Shown one piece after another: positions 34,588-47,219 of a stretch of DNA of 64,000 nucleotides. Position 1 is the first letter of the stretch; every line of letters starts with the position of its first letter. The DNA is taken from assembly GCF_040954645.1 (NCBI RefSeq), contig NC_092803.1, positions 64,435,484-64,499,483 of the forward strand, read 5' to 3'. The translations under genes and the position numbers were made by a program. The notes under the pieces were generated by a model. It saw nothing but the letters and a program-made list of their open reading frames with translations, was not told the DNA's origin and did no database searches. Origin of the DNA: Diabrotica undecimpunctata. Lineage: Eukaryota > Arthropoda > Insecta > Coleoptera > Chrysomelidae.

Positions 34588-34625
34588 TACATATATATAC
34601 ATATAATATATAATTATATATATAT

Positions 34626-34701
<76 letters not shown>
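34532..34701. repeat. (TA)n microsatellite
   Basis: Interrupted TA repeats. The YIYIYI reading frame across it is an artefact. Confidence 0.95.
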
Positions 34702-34702
<1 letters not shown>

Positions 34703-34815
34703 CCACCAGTTTATTAGGGCTGCAGTCAGAAGGTTGGCCGAGATGTTAGAGAAACACTATTTTGACTTTTTATCAAGCTTTCGGAATTGTTTTATTCCTT
34801 TTTCAAGACACTGTA
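34702..34815 (-). other. Penelope-type terminal-like segment
   Basis: On the minus strand TTGAAAAAGGAAT...ATTCCGAAAGC has the stem-then-GAAA layout of Penelope/hammerhead-like ends, but the CTGATGA core is not intact. Weak call. Confidence 0.25.
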
Positions 34816-36060
34816 ATAAAGATAAAAAAAAAATGTGTAAATGTTTACAAAATATCACAATTTGTCAGTGCAACTTACTAGTCGTTGAGATTATTTAAAA
34901 TAAACTTTGACACTCAACATTAACAACACAAATATAAAATATAATAATGGACAATACATTCTAAAATTTTAGATGGAACGCAGAAGATTGTAATGAAATA
35001 GCCCATCTCCGATAAGTCATAATTCTTAGAAGGATAAATCTAGAAAACGTAATAATTGGCATTTCAATATCGCCCGTCTTCGATGCGCTTTCGATGAGAC
35101 GAATTAGAGGTGGGATTACCCCAGAAGATTCGAGAATAATACTTTTGGTATATATATGTAACGATGTTAGGAGTAGAATTAGTTGATAAGAGAGTACCGA
35201 ACTGTTAACTTATAAATAAATATATTTATATAAATTCTAACTGCTCGTTTTATTTAATTTCGCTACAAGACTTTGATTAGTAGCCTAACATAGGGAGCTG
35301 TTTTGGTCGAAAGGAGACATCGTTGTGTGTGAATTAAAAAGGTCAGGCAATAATTTTTTTTTGACATAATTTTTTGTATGTTTCAAATAAAAGACTCTAC
35401 ACAATCAGAAGATCAAAAATTATCGCTATTTTAAAATACCATAAATTTTATAAAAGTGTTTTTAAAAAAAATTTAATTAAAGTTTTTTGATTCACTTTCT
35501 TTTTATAATATTCAGAATTTTATTTTTTTTTTGTACAAAAACATATGAACAAAGATTCCAATACTTCAAAATTTTTATAGTAAGTGTAATTATTTTACAC
35601 TTCCTATGAAACGCATATTTACGCATATCCAAATTTTTTGTTTATGTTGTTTTATCAATGTTATAAAATAACAAACCGATAAATATTTGGTAAATTAAAA
35701 TTATTTTATGTGGTACAATTTTCATTGGGACAGTTAAGCCCATGGAATTTATTTGATAAACTTTCATATTATCTCTTTTGATAATAATAGATATTTGTAT
35801 TTGTTTATTTATGTTATTTCTATTTATTTCCTTTTCCTATTTTATCCCGATAAGGAACATCTAAGAGATACTGGAAGCCACGAGAGAAGATAAGTATAAC
35901 CTAAGCTGATTTATTTTATTTTTGTATAATAAAATGGCGTCCTGAGATTGTTTTTTTTTATGTATGATTTGCGACACTTAGATAATTAATGAAATAATTA
36001 ATTAAAGTAATTAAATAAATAAAGAGTTAATATAAAAGTAAGAAAAAGCAGATCATACTA
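34816..36060. other. No recognised gene
   Basis: AT-rich. A segment near 35158-35270 (TGTAACG..., TATAAATA, ...CTACA) looks somewhat like a solo LTR, but no duplication supports it. Confidence 0.3.
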
Positions 36061-36062
36061 AT

Positions 36063-36071
36063 ATATGTATA

Positions 36072-36135
<64 letters not shown>

Positions 36136-36166
36136 TATATATTATATATATATATCCTATATATCC

Positions 36167-36251
<85 letters not shown>
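36063..36251. repeat. (TA)n microsatellite
   Basis: Interrupted TA array. Its open frame is an artefact. Confidence 0.95.
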
Positions 36252-36254
<3 letters not shown>

Positions 36255-36256
<2 letters not shown>

Positions 36257-37265
36257 TGGGATTTTAAAGGACTTTACTAAATAAAATTCAGAAGAAACTT
36301 TTCCTGTATGTTCTAATTTGTTGACCACTTTCGGAAAACTCACCGTCGACTTTTCCCCGTCATTCTCGGTCGATAATGTAGGTGTTTATTAAGCCGACGC
36401 TATCGTAGGCGGAAGTGCGGAATTACAAAAACATGAAGTCGCTGATAGTGGCAAATGGTGTAGTGCCATTATGTCTGAGCCGAGCATGACGATATAATGT
36501 GGTGAACTGTCATATTGCATTATTATTTCTATGGCGCTCGCGGTGATGATGCATACGGAGCGGTGTCTGCATTCGGCATTATTAATTTTACGTTATTATT
36601 CGAGGTGCCATTTGGTTTAGAAGGATTGGTTAGAAAAAGTGTGGATCTGTTTATTATATTGAGAAGCTAAATCTCAAAGATTTAACTTCGTTAAAAAAAT
36701 TATTAAGCTATAATTTGCAAGCTTTTTAAACTATTTTTACATTCAGTGATTTAAAAGAAAGTAGTAATTAAAGAAAAACTATAAGGAATAAGATCTCAAG
36801 CTGGACAAAATAAAGATTGTTTTTTAATATGAAAGAAAACCGCAAAATGTATGGCAATAACTAATAAAAATGTAAATCAAATGTTTTTAAAGAACTGGTA
36901 AGAAATACATTGGCAGATATAGAATGGAACAGAGAAAATTTCGGCACTCCCATTTGGGCTTGTATCAAGTATAGTATAAGATAAATAAGTACATAAATGT
37001 ACAAGTGATATTTTTATATCACATAATTCTAGTTTTTTCACAATTTTCAGGAGATTATTTGATGTAAAAATGTAACTTTGCTAAGTATGTCTATTACACA
37101 TTGATTGCTATATGTTGACTCCAAGGAGAAATTAACTCATCACTTAAAAAGTTTTAGATCTGAATTGTACATGGCACCACTAATAGCGGAACCCACAATG
37201 ACGTATAATATGTAGACTCAGCCAATGGTTTAGATAATGTCATCAACAGGATTTCTTTTATTATT
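36255..37265. other. No recognised gene
   Basis: Includes a somewhat GC-richer patch (36340-36620) without recognisable coding content. Confidence 0.35.
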
Positions 37266-37269
37266 TTTT

Positions 37270-38159
37270 ACTGTTTTGATATGTTGAAAATATATTTGCG
37301 GAAGCATTAGAAGACACGGAATTAGGCATTAAGGTGAACGGCATACCAATTAGCAACCTACGCTATGCAGACGACACAGTGATTATAACTGATAAATTGG
37401 AAGATCAGCAGTTATTACTTGATAGGGTGAATAGCATAGGTAAAAAATATGGCCTCAAAATCAACATTTTGAAAACGAAATATATGGTCATTAGCAGAAA
37501 CCCTCCAGAAAACCCGATAATATGCATAGGTGACGATCGCATAAAACGCGTGAAAACTTTTAAATACCTTGGCACCACAATCAATGACCAATCGGATCCA
37601 CAACAAGAGATAAAAACCCGAATACAAATGGCAAGACAAGCTTTTGTGAAATTCAGACCGCTTCTATGTAATCAAAACCTACATTTCGAAATACGCTACA
37701 GAATGGTCAAGTGCTACATATGGTCCATCTTTCTTTATGGCATGGAAACGTGGACTTTGAAAAAAACATCTATCAACAAACTTGAAGCATTTGAAATGTG
37801 GTCATTAAGAAAATGATGCGCATACCTTGGGTGGATAGAGTTCGAAACGATGACGTCCTTAAGAGAGCCGGCGTGGAAAGAGAACTCTTTAAATTAATTA
37901 AAAAACGCAAGATTGGTTACCTTGGGCACATATTGAGAGGAGCAAAATATGAAATACCTCAGTTAATCCTACAAGGGAAGATCGAAGGTAGGAGAGGAGC
38001 CGGCCGCAAACAATTATCCTGGTTAAGAAATATTAAAGAATGGACAGGAATACACAATACAGGCGAGCTGTGTCACGCCGCCAAGAACAGAATTCTAGTA
38101 ATGAGATAGTCGCCTACGCACTTTGGTGTATGGCATGTTAAGAAGAAGACTGTTTTGAT
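37270..38159 (+). mobile_element. 5'-truncated LINE ('LINE C') with 11-bp target duplication
   Basis: ACTGTTTTGAT occurs at 37270-37280 and 38149-38159. The insert (37281-38148) encodes the last third of a LINE ORF2 in two overlapping frames (37334-37816 and 37798-38109). It includes NLRYADDTVIITD (active-site YADD), KTFKYLGTTIND, ILYGMETWTLKK-like text, IGYLGHILRG, GRKQLSWLRN and the end LCHAAKNRI. A single-base shift at the AAAA run near 37812 separates the frames. The element ends TTAAGAAGAAG. The frame is otherwise clean, so the insertion is fairly recent. Confidence 0.85.
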
Positions 38160-38370
38160 TCGAATTTGTACGAAACATTAACGATTTTATACGAAGTTGA
38201 CACATAATCAAAATATTGTTTTATTTATATACACGTTATAAGTCGTATTTGTCATCATTTGTGTTATAGCATATCTTTAGGATTTATCTTTGAATGCTCT
38301 AACCACAGAGGAATTACGCTTCTAAATGCAGCGCGTAAAGCATTTTCCATATTACCATATGACAACAGAT

Positions 38371-40892
38371 GCAGAATGGATCTTCTTCTTCTTCTTAGTC
38401 GTTAACCTGATGCAGGTATCGTGATATCATGAAGCTATTAACTAAATTTCCCAATGTTCCTCCACGTTTTTCTATCTTCTGCCATTCTAGCACATTCTGA
38501 CAATGGAGCGCCAATGGTAGCAACAATATGGTCCGTGTATCGTGTGGGAGATCTACCTCTATTTCTTTTGCCTTCTACTTTTCCCTGGATGGTAAGTTTT
38601 TCAAGACCATTTCTTCGAAGGACATGTCCAAAATAGCTTATTATTTGTTCTGATATTTGTGTTCTTAGTCTTTTCTTCATGTTTAGCTGGTCCAGTATGG
38701 ATTCATTTGTTCTTCGGGCCACCTATGGTATTCTCAGCATTCGTCTCAAGCAGTACATCTCAAATACATCTATGTTCTTTTTGTCTTTCTCAGTAAGGGT
38801 CCAGCATTCCGATGCATAAGTAAAAACTGGAAAAACTAGACTTCTTACTAGTCTCATTTTTGTATCGGTAGTTATTTCATGGCTTTTCCAAATTTTTGTT
38901 AATTTTGCCATAGCGCTTTTTGCGATTGCTGACCGCCGCTTTATTTCTTCAGTACAGCCTCCTTTGTTGGTTATTAATGAGCCCAGGTACACAAATTTAT
39001 CCACAACAGCGATGATGTTTATCATGACCAGATGATTTTGATTGTTGTTAGCTCTGTCAATTATCATGATTCTCGTTTTATCTCTGTTTATTTTAAGACC
39101 CATCGTTAAGCTTACGTCTTCTATCCGTTGTAGCAGGTGAATTAATTCAGCTTCAGAACTAGCGAGGATAGTAGTATCATCTGCATATCTCAAGTTGCAA
39201 ATCTTCTTCCCGCCAATGGTGATGCCACCGTTCCAGCCCTCAGTAGCTTTCCGCATTATCCATTCACCATAGATGTTAAATAGAATTGGGCTTAGTATGC
39301 AGCCTTGTCTCACGCCCTTTGTGACCCTGAAACTATCGGTTTGTTCCCCATTTATTCTAACTCTGGCATAATTGTTATTGTACAGGCTTTTAATTAGCAG
39401 TATCAGATAATTGGGGACTCCCATTTCAGACAAAACCTGCCACATTTTACTCCAGTTGACCAAATCGAAAGCTTTACTATAATCTATGAAGCACAAATAT
39501 GTTGTGATGTTAAATTCTCTGAATTTTTCTACAATCTGCCGTACGTTTAAAACTTGTTCTCTAGTACCACGTCCGGGAACGAAACCTGCTTGTTCCTCCG
39601 CAATGTTAGGAAGTAAAAAGGTCTTTATCCTCTCGAGAATTATGTGTAAGAGTATCTTACTGCAATGCGCAATAAGAGCAATTGTTCGATAGTTACTACA
39701 TAAATCTTTCGCTCCCTTTTTATGTATGGGAATATATAGTGATTGTGTCCAGTCCTCAGGCCATTTACCTGTCTCCCACACTCTTTGACAAATTTGATGT
39801 ATTATATCCACTCCAACGTCATCTAGGGCCCAAATCATTTCAATAGGTATGTTATCTGGACCGGCAGCTTTCTGACTTTTTTGCCTCATAATTGCTGCTT
39901 TAACTTCACTTTTGAGTACGTCAGGTTCCGTCACCAAACTGGCATCTTCTTGTTGTGATGGGGCGTCTGTGCTTTCCTCCATCATCAGTCGTCCACAGTA
40001 TTCTTTCCATCTGTGTAAAATATCTTTTTTAGAAGTGAGTAGAGTTCCGTTATCATCTTTGATAGCAAGGTAATTTGGTGTAAAGGAACGCGTTATCTGC
40101 TTTATTTTTTTAAACATGTCTCTGGTCTCAGTTTTGGTTTTATGCCCTTCTATTTCCATGCAGATTTTGTTCAAGTGTGTGTTCTTGTCCTTTTTGCAGA
40201 GTCGTTTTATTTGACCGTTCAGTGCTTTATAGGCCTCTTTATCACTTTTACTGTTCAGTCCTGTGGCTTTTAAGCACTTCCTCTCCTGTATTTTAGTCCA
40301 TGTGGAGTCTGTTATCCATTGTTTCCTTCTTTCTTCTCTATCACTCTTAATGTTTTTCGCAGCATTATGCAATATGGATTTTGTTTTTGTCCATATGCTA
40401 TTTGAGGACTCTTCTGGATTTAATGATTGTTTGAGGTCACATAGCTTTTGCGTTGCGGCTTTTTTGTACGGATCGTTATATCTTAGATGCCATTTAGTTG
40501 TTGTTTTTCCTGTTTTTGGACTGTTTCTTAACTTCATGCGGAATTAAGCTGATAAAAATTGATGGTCGCTATCACAATCTTTTCCTGGATAGGTCTTAAC
40601 ATCCTTAACAGCGCTCTTCCAACGGGTTTTTACCAGTATAAAATCTATCTGATTTCTGTATCTATTTCCTGGTGATATCCAAGTGTATAGTCGTCTTGGG
40701 TGATGTTGAAAGCCTGTATTAGTAACAAACAGGTTGTTGTCTATACAAAAGTGTAGCAAGCGTTCTCCTCTGTCATTTCTTTGGCCAAGTCCATATAATC
40801 CGACGGTCTCTCGCAAGTAATGGTCTTCTGTAGTTACACCAATTTTAGCGTTGAAATCGCCTACGACTGCTGTGATTTGGAAGCAGAATGGA
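38371..40892 (-). mobile_element. LINE B nested in LINE A, 11-bp target duplication
   Basis: GCAGAATGGAT occurs at 38371-38381 and 40882-40892 and interrupts LINE A between its finger block and its first aspartate block. The 2.5-kb insert is on the minus strand, 5'-truncated within the endonuclease, and ends in (GAA)n next to the lower duplication. Confidence 0.85.
38438..40881 (-). pseudogene. LINE B ORF2: endonuclease (partial) and reverse transcriptase
   Basis: One reading frame runs through the whole region. Only two in-frame stops break it: TAA at 40546-40544 and TAG at 38725-38723, the latter probably replacing a Trp codon in RIPW. Endonuclease blocks: VVGDFNAKIG, GLGQRNDRGERLL, NQIDFILV and CDSDHQFL. 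Reverse transcriptase blocks: KAAGPDNIPIEMI, EQAGFVPGRGTREQ, CFIDYSKAFD, KGVRQGCILSPILFN, and the catalytic LRYADDTTILASS near 39200-39160. The C-terminus has YFGHVLRR and ends RKTWRNIGKFS. The family is the RTE-like endonuclease/reverse-transcriptase LINE common in insects; the enzyme nicks the target and copies the LINE RNA. The endonuclease lacks its N-terminus because the copy is 5'-truncated. Confidence 0.88.
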
Positions 40893-41669
40893 TAGTAGGT
40901 CGTAAATAAAAAATTCATCAGATTTTAACCCTGTAGACTATAAAGCAGCCTACGACACTGTAAATAGAAGAGAAATATTCAAGCAGTGGAAGAGCTAGGA
41001 ATTCCAAATCAGTTGGTAATATCTGGTAAACCTGGGAGCGCTCCTTAACACTGACAATAATAATACAGAGATAAACCGCAGAATTTGAACGGCCAACGGA
41101 TGCTATTTTAGGCTCAATATCCTCCTTAAATCCACAATTGTTTAAAAAAAAACAAAAATAAAACTCGTATATCTATAACTCTCTATAACTCTAACTCTAC
41201 AAAACACTAATACGCCCAATCCTAACATATGGCTCAGAGACCTGGACTCTAACAAAAAGTATTGAAAACGTGTTAGAATTTTCGAAAGAAAAAGTCGAAT
41301 CTATGGAGCAGTGAATTACAAAGGAGTGTGGAGAAGACGATAAAACTTCGAACTTTATAAAATATATCAGGAAACAGATATCGTAAAACATATTAAGATA
41401 TGACGTCTTAGGTTGATAGGGCAGATAATGTGGATGGAACCCTACTAGAAAAACACCCCTTGATAGACCCATTGGTTAGAGAAGAAAAGGAAGACCCAGA
41501 ACAAGGTTCCTTGATAACATCGATGAAGACATGAGAACTATGGGAATACGTGCTTGGCGGAGAAAGGCGATGAATGGGGATGACTGGAGAGAAATTATTC
41601 AGGAGGCTAGGACCCACGCAGGGTTTTAAAGCTAGAATAATGATGATGATGTGTTATAGCATATTTTTA

Positions 41670-42050
41670 TAAAAAAATTAAATGTTTGAGGTCACGTTAA
41701 TAGGCCATTGTTTTTTAAGATACAGGCAGCAGCCATTCAGGACGCAGAGACGCAAATGACTCCTAGAAGCAAATCAGCTGTTTGATTTGTATTAATCTTT
41801 TAGCGACAAAGAATTTCCATTAAGAAGGAATGGACGTAATTTAGGATAGAACTAAAGTTGAGTCACACCAGCCAAAGAATTGAGATATAACAAGATCTAA
41901 CAAGATTGTGACATTTTGAGACATCTCTGTCAGCAATAAGGTGCATAATTCAAGCCTAGGAATTATAACTGTTTTGAGTTTGTTGCTTCTGTTTTAAAAC
42001 AAAGTGACAATGATGAGTATTTTCTAAATCTAAATATGGAATGTATATAC
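41670..42050. other. No recognised feature
   Basis: Sequence between LINE A and the BEL/Pao relic. No motif seen. Confidence 0.35.
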
Positions 42051-43044
42051 AAGCACCAGTATGCCATTTTACTGGAGTAAGAGGAGCCATGGATTTCTAA
42101 TAGAAGTGGATTGAGTGGATTGTTAATTAGAACATGTCTCGGGATTTTTAACGTTTGTCTGGAAGTTGATTATAAAATTTAATCCAAGCAATATATAGGT
42201 CATGTACGATTGATTCATCCCAATTAAGTTTGTGTTGCCACATTGTTTAAATATTGCATTTGGCTATAATTATTACAGGTTGAACGAATCCGAGCGTGTC
42301 GAATATTTGAGAGACATAGGATAGGATTTTTCGTTTATTTGGACATGAACGAATTGAGTATTTCAGAAATTTTTTGTTTAATGTAGCTTGCTTCATCAAT
42401 TGATGAATATTCTGTGCAAAGATTATCAACGTAGAAGTCCCTTGCCATTATTCTGCTAATGTCTGGATTTCGTATTATTTGTATTTTATGAATTTCGGAG
42501 GATTATATCTCCAAAGAATAAATTGTAACGAGCGTTGTGATAAATCTACTAGTACTTGCCCGTACATTTTAGTAATGTCTCCTGTCAGTATGTTATGTTT
42601 TCTGGCTCTCAAAACTGGAAAATAGATAATCTTAAATAGTTATACTAGCTGTTATTAAAATGTCATTAAGCGATAACTCGCTGATTGTTGTAGCTGATAA
42701 ATTGAATATTACAACTTGGTGGTGGTACTGGATTTATTAACTACACCGTAGTGGGTAAGATAAATGTAAGTTTTGTCTGATTATTCAGTCATTTATTTTG
42801 ATTATATGACCAAGAGCTTGACATTCGTTTAAAAATCTGTATAATTAGCGTTTAGCACAGACTTTCTTTGTAATCGTTTCTTTAAGTTAAATAGATATTT
42901 GGTAACCATTTCTTTTTCATCGCCAAGAGAGTGAGCAGCTTCTCCCCTCATATCCAGAATAAGATTAACTTGTGTTTTTGGTGTTTTGGACAAGACTTCA
43001 AAAACAAATTGGTCATATGTTTCCCTAAACCCAAAAGTTGTCAA
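42050..43044 (-). pseudogene. BEL/Pao LTR-retrotransposon relic
   Basis: On the minus strand 42429-42247 encodes NKRKILSYVSQIFDTLGFVQ followed by PVIIIAK. This is the Pao signature usually read as TKRxILSxxAxIFDPLGFLSPV. Just upstream (42600-42450) TKMYGQVLVDLSQRSLQFILW matches the preceding reverse transcriptase block. The open frame 43044-42829 resembles the N-terminal gag-like part. No LTRs were identified. Confidence 0.65.
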
Positions 43045-43049
43045 AAAAA

Positions 43050-44790
43050 AGTTTTACACACCTTCATATTTTCCAAGTGCCTCAAGAGAAAGTATACACA
43101 AAAGAATAATATTTTATTTCTAAAGTTGTTGTCCTTCTTTTAACACCCATTCTCTTACACAACAAAAAAAAATAATGTCCTTGTTTCATTGTACGATAAG
43201 ATCTAAAATTGATAATTAATTTCTTCTTGTGACAACTTCTTCTTGAGGTAGAACTGAGTGTTTCATTTTTTTCTCATTCTGATTTTCAATTTTCCGGCTT
43301 TCAACGCCTTCTTCGATTTTTCTTCTGTTTCGTGGATCACCCTTTTTAGTCACACCCTTATCTTCTTTTTATAACATAATAAACGCCTTTATCCCTCCAG
43401 CAACGAACATTTTTTGTGCATTATCAGGGTAGATACCACAAAAAAAACAGCTTATGTTAATATTGTACTTAATAAAACTGAAGTATGTACATAGCGCTTA
43501 GGAAAAATGCAGCATGCGATAGGTAGAGACTGCGGTCTTCCCTAGCACATCGTACTTACTGCAATTTCTTTAAGCTGGTATATAAGAGTTGCTGTAGACA
43601 CTGAGTTTATACCAATAATACTTTAATAAACAGCTGCAGCTAGAGCATTTTTACTAAGTTACATAAGTTATATACTAAGTATAAAAAGAGCAAGTTTTCC
43701 TGATTCCAGTGATACAAGCAACTCTATATGTGGAATTTTTATATATTTGGAATTTTGCTTAAGAGGGAATAAAAGCTGAACAACTTTAAAACCGTAACTA
43801 TAAACATATAAAACAGTGACGTCTTGACTAAAACTACAGACAAATGGCCCACTATGTGTCATGTGTTAATAAATCGCAAGCAATTCTCCCCAGTAAGTAA
43901 GGTGCGCACTGGACATAACAAGTATGCAAATTCGCGGCACCTCTAGACGGACAATTCAGCACATAAATAAAATATGTCATTTCCTAGTATATACAGAAAA
44001 TCGATCTAACCTCCTTGAGGCATCCCCGACGGCGCGCGGCGTTAAACTGGATATCGAATCTCGGTTTCTATAGTGGGTTTAATATTTAATATATTATATC
44101 ATATTACATTATTATTGCATATAGCAGTAGCTAAATTAAAAATAACTACAAACTTTGATTATTCGGAAGCAACGGTTTTTATACTGGATACCTTGTTTTC
44201 CTTACTTTAGTTAAAACTCAGAACAGCAGTCCTAGGAGTGAAAGCCGTCCAATGGACTTAAGTTGGGAACATTATTAGGCCAGATTTTAAACTTTATCAG
44301 ATATAGTAAAAATTGTAAAACAGATAAGACAGATTAATATTAGCCGACATTGTTAACAGACAATATGCGCCTGTTGCCAGATGGGCCAAGGAAGAAAATT
44401 CGAAAGAAAAGTGACCACTGGAAATACCAAGGATACGGTGGAGATCATTCTGCAGCAGTTTAATATGCTTCAAATTGAAACACGCAAGCATAGGAACTAA
44501 CAATGGATAGCTGCAAGTAGACGCAGATTTTGAAGACAGCAAATACTTTAATGTAATGCTATTGGGGAGAAGAATTTTGGTCTTTGTATGCAACAATAAA
44601 TACTTTTTCGTCACAATAATGGTGACAAAGTTAACATCGTACTCACTAATTTTTTAGATCTATATCTATGTGTATTTTTAGATAACTAAAACGAATTTTT
44701 ACCGAAAGAAATGATTAAATAAGGATATGCGAAAAATATAGCGTATTGTGATACCAAAGGTATATCGTTCAAGAGAAAGCTATAAAATTG
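43050..44790. other. No recognised gene
   Basis: Mostly AT-rich. 43570-43630 has TATATAAG and AATAAA motifs spaced as in an LTR, without a partner. A short GC-rich patch (44015-44050) includes GGCGCGCGGCG. Confidence 0.35.
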
Positions 44791-44799
44791 TGAGAATCA

Positions 44800-45060
44800 C
44801 TGGAATCAGTGTATCACCTACCCCCTATCTCTCCGCCAACCTTCATCAATTCGCTCCTGAATGTAGGTCTCTCCCAAATTCTTTAATCTCTCGTTGTCTT
44901 GCGTCAATCTAATCAAATCTTGGTCGTTACTGTTCTTATATTGTCAAACCCATCTCTTCTGAGATTGGAAGATAACTGCGTTTTTCTTCGTCTCTCTTTA
45001 TCATCACTCTAGGCTTCTCCGTGTTTTCTAAGTATCTTTGAGAAGAAGTAATTTTATGTG
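44800..45060 (-). pseudogene. LINE ORF2 extreme C-terminus (relic)
   Basis: Minus-strand text RLTQDNERLKNLGETYIQER near 44930-44860 resembles the ending LARDRxRWRSLGEAYVQQW of RTE-like LINEs. Frames shift. Weak but specific similarity. Confidence 0.4.
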
Positions 45061-45064
45061 ATAT

Positions 45065-45795
45065 TTTTTTGTTCTTTCGTCTAGTTATTGGATAGGTCTG
45101 GGAGGAAAAAAGTATGAAAAAAATGAAGATATAGAAAAAAAAGCTTTTTTTTTTTTAATTTGGTTTTGAAAAAGCTCTGTTGTATTAAAAACAAGAAGGG
45201 ATCGTCTCAATAGCAGTGTGGCACTATGGGATGTCTCAAATATATTTTTGTCAGTTTGTTAGTTTTTATTTCAGATAACGTCTTTTCAAGTTCTACTCTT
45301 TAATATTCGTAACGATTATAAAACACTTACTCCTAACTAAACATAAGCTAATTATTGATAAAAAGATGCACCCCTCTTGCCTATTTGCTCCTCAGATGCG
45401 TCCAAGCTTACAAAAATTGAAAATTAATCAGCTCCTTGCACTCAACTTGGTTTTATTTAGTTAAGGGCTATTTCTATGCAAATTTATATGATCGGTGGGG
45501 TTTTTAAGAGGCTCTTATTTAACCACAAGAGATGTTATATAATTGGGTTGAATTTACTATGCCTTTGGTTAGTCCTTGTCCAACCAAAAGATCTAATTAT
45601 AGAATAATTAATATGACTAGAGTGTAATGTATGATTGCTCCTTAAGCTTCTTCTATTATAACAACTAAAAAAGAAACAGAAAAGCAAATTAGGAATGTAA
45701 AAGAAATGCAAATAAATTTACAAATAAAAACATTAAAACAAAATAAGCAAAACAAAAAAAATTGTGTTTAATATAAAGCTATATGGTGAGCCGCT
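45065..45795. other. No recognised feature
   Basis: AT-rich sequence upstream of the CA/TA microsatellite. No gene or repeat was recognised. Confidence 0.35.
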
Positions 45796-45803
45796 CTGTC
45801 CTG

Positions 45804-46016
<213 letters not shown>

Positions 46017-46079
46017 GCTTATATTGCTTGCTTACTTATATTGCTTGCTTGCTTATATTATATATAAGTTGTTTACTTA

Positions 46080-46116
46080 TAGTAGGGGAGCCCAAGCGGG
46101 GATTTCGGGATTTACT
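46080..46116 (+). repeat. Left terminal inverted repeat of the Academ-like element
   Basis: Two matching blocks (15 bp and 12 bp) separated by a divergent 10-bp spacer. It is the counterpart of 52988-53023. Confidence 0.8.
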
Positions 46117-46252
46117 AAAGCGCGGCAGATTATTATACAGAGAGAATCCTTGTACCCAGTTAAGTACTTCCACCAAATATGAACCCCATATATATGGCCG
46201 CCCGTCAAGGATAAAGGATCAGATTAGTAAAAAAAAATTGATCATCTGAAAT

Positions 46253-46271
46253 TCTCGAGCGCGTCAGATTA
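46253..46271 (-). repeat. Subterminal motif copy (left)
   Basis: CTCGAGCGCGTCAGATT is the reverse complement of the right-end motif AATCTGACGCGCTCGAG. A partial copy is at 46392-46401. Possibly transposase-binding sites. Confidence 0.7.
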
Positions 46272-46740
46272 AGGTAGGGTGAGTTAGTTACATGCTAAAG
46301 AGTGTATATTCCACTAATCTGACAATTTGAGAGTGACGCAAAGAAGGGGGAGGGCGACAAAGTTGTAAAAAAAAAACGTCATCTCGACATTCTCGAGCGT
46401 GGCTAAATTTTTTTTTATTTTGAAGGGAATAATTGAAGAATTACAAAAAATATATAATCTGACGATTTCCACAAGCCGAAGTAATAAAAATTCATCGATA
46501 AAGTTTAATACGTGCAGCTACGTGATGCCTATATTCCCCTCTCCGCGTTTCTATTCCTCTCTCACTCTTTCTCTATCTCTCATACCGTCCTCACTCTGGT
46601 TTCTGTTGCCATGACGCCATGACAGCTGATCACACAAACGCGTTTGTGGCATGATATTGTTTACAACGTATTTCCAACGTTTTTGCTCATTTTGTGATTT
46701 TAACATAAGTAAGGTGAATTTAAGTTTATAAATATTTACT

Positions 46741-47219
46741 ATGAGTGATAATAATATAAAGTGTGCATTTTGTGGTGAAGCTACTTTGCAAAAAACAATT
46801 AAATTTACATTAGACACATTACAAAAATGTATAAATATTTTAGAATATCGTCGAAGCAAACCGGTTTTCAGAAAATCCCGAACAAGATACGATAATCTTG
46901 AACTTTCGAAAGAATCTTCATTACATGAAGTCTATCACGCACAGTGCTACAAATTATTTACTGCAATAAAAATACCACCAGACTTTCAGTATTTACAACA
47001 GCAACAACAGCAAAGTGTAGTGGAATATGATAATGCATCAGAAGTTCAGAGGAATAGCTCAGAATCACATGCTCCTGTTTCTGGAGAGTGCTCCAAGTCA
47101 CATGTTTCTGTTCCTGGAGAGTGTTCTGAGTCACAAGTTCCTGTTTCTGGAGAGTGCTCCAAATCATATGCTACTGTTGATTCCACATCTACTGAGGCTG
47201 TTGGTACATCAACAGATGA
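46741..47219 (+). CDS. Academ-like transposase, exon 1 (first Cys-rich half)
   Basis: Starts at an ATG 660 bp inside the left end. Residues 8-11 are CAFC, followed by LQKCINILEYR and YHAQCYKLF near residues 65-73, a C-x2-C ... H-x2-C arrangement. The remainder (residues 90-159) holds three near-repeats of about 14 residues based on SECSKSHVPVSGE, a low-complexity linker. Reading on ends at a TGA two codons later, but GTGAGT at 47220 is a strong splice donor. Splicing to the acceptor at 47886 keeps the frame (phase 2). With exon 2 it forms the eight-cysteine N-terminus seen in a widespread family of uncharacterised animal proteins. Confidence 0.75.

Larger units (their letters stand above)
38260..41664 (+). 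mobile_element. 5'-truncated LINE ('LINE A'), host of a nested LINE
   Basis: TGTGTTATAGCATAT is found at 38260-38274 and 41650-41664. LINE A runs 38275-38381 and resumes at 40893-41649. The first part reads ECSNHRGITLLNAARKAFS, a reverse transcriptase finger block. The second part continues with DYKAAYDTVNR (near 40940) and a C-terminal block RAWRRKAMNGDDWREIIQEA (near 41550-41610). The tail is AATAATGATGATGATG, a triplet tail typical of RTE-like LINEs. Frameshifts abound. LINE B (38382-40881) lies inside. Confidence 0.8.

Noticed and set aside
34510..34749. Open frames made of repeating YI residues (also at 20989, 36065, 53313, 53463, 63231 and 63241)
   Set aside because: They are direct translations of (TA)n microsatellites and carry no protein signal.
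35158..35280. Possible solo LTR (TGTAACG... with TATAAATA)
   Set aside because: No second LTR, no duplication of flanking bases and no matching internal sequence.
43480..43640. Possible solo LTR with TATATAAG and AATAAA
   Set aside because: Ends could not be defined, and such motifs are frequent by chance in AT-rich DNA.
44297..44614. 105-codon minus-strand frame
   Set aside because: No recognisable domain and no supporting context; treated as chance.
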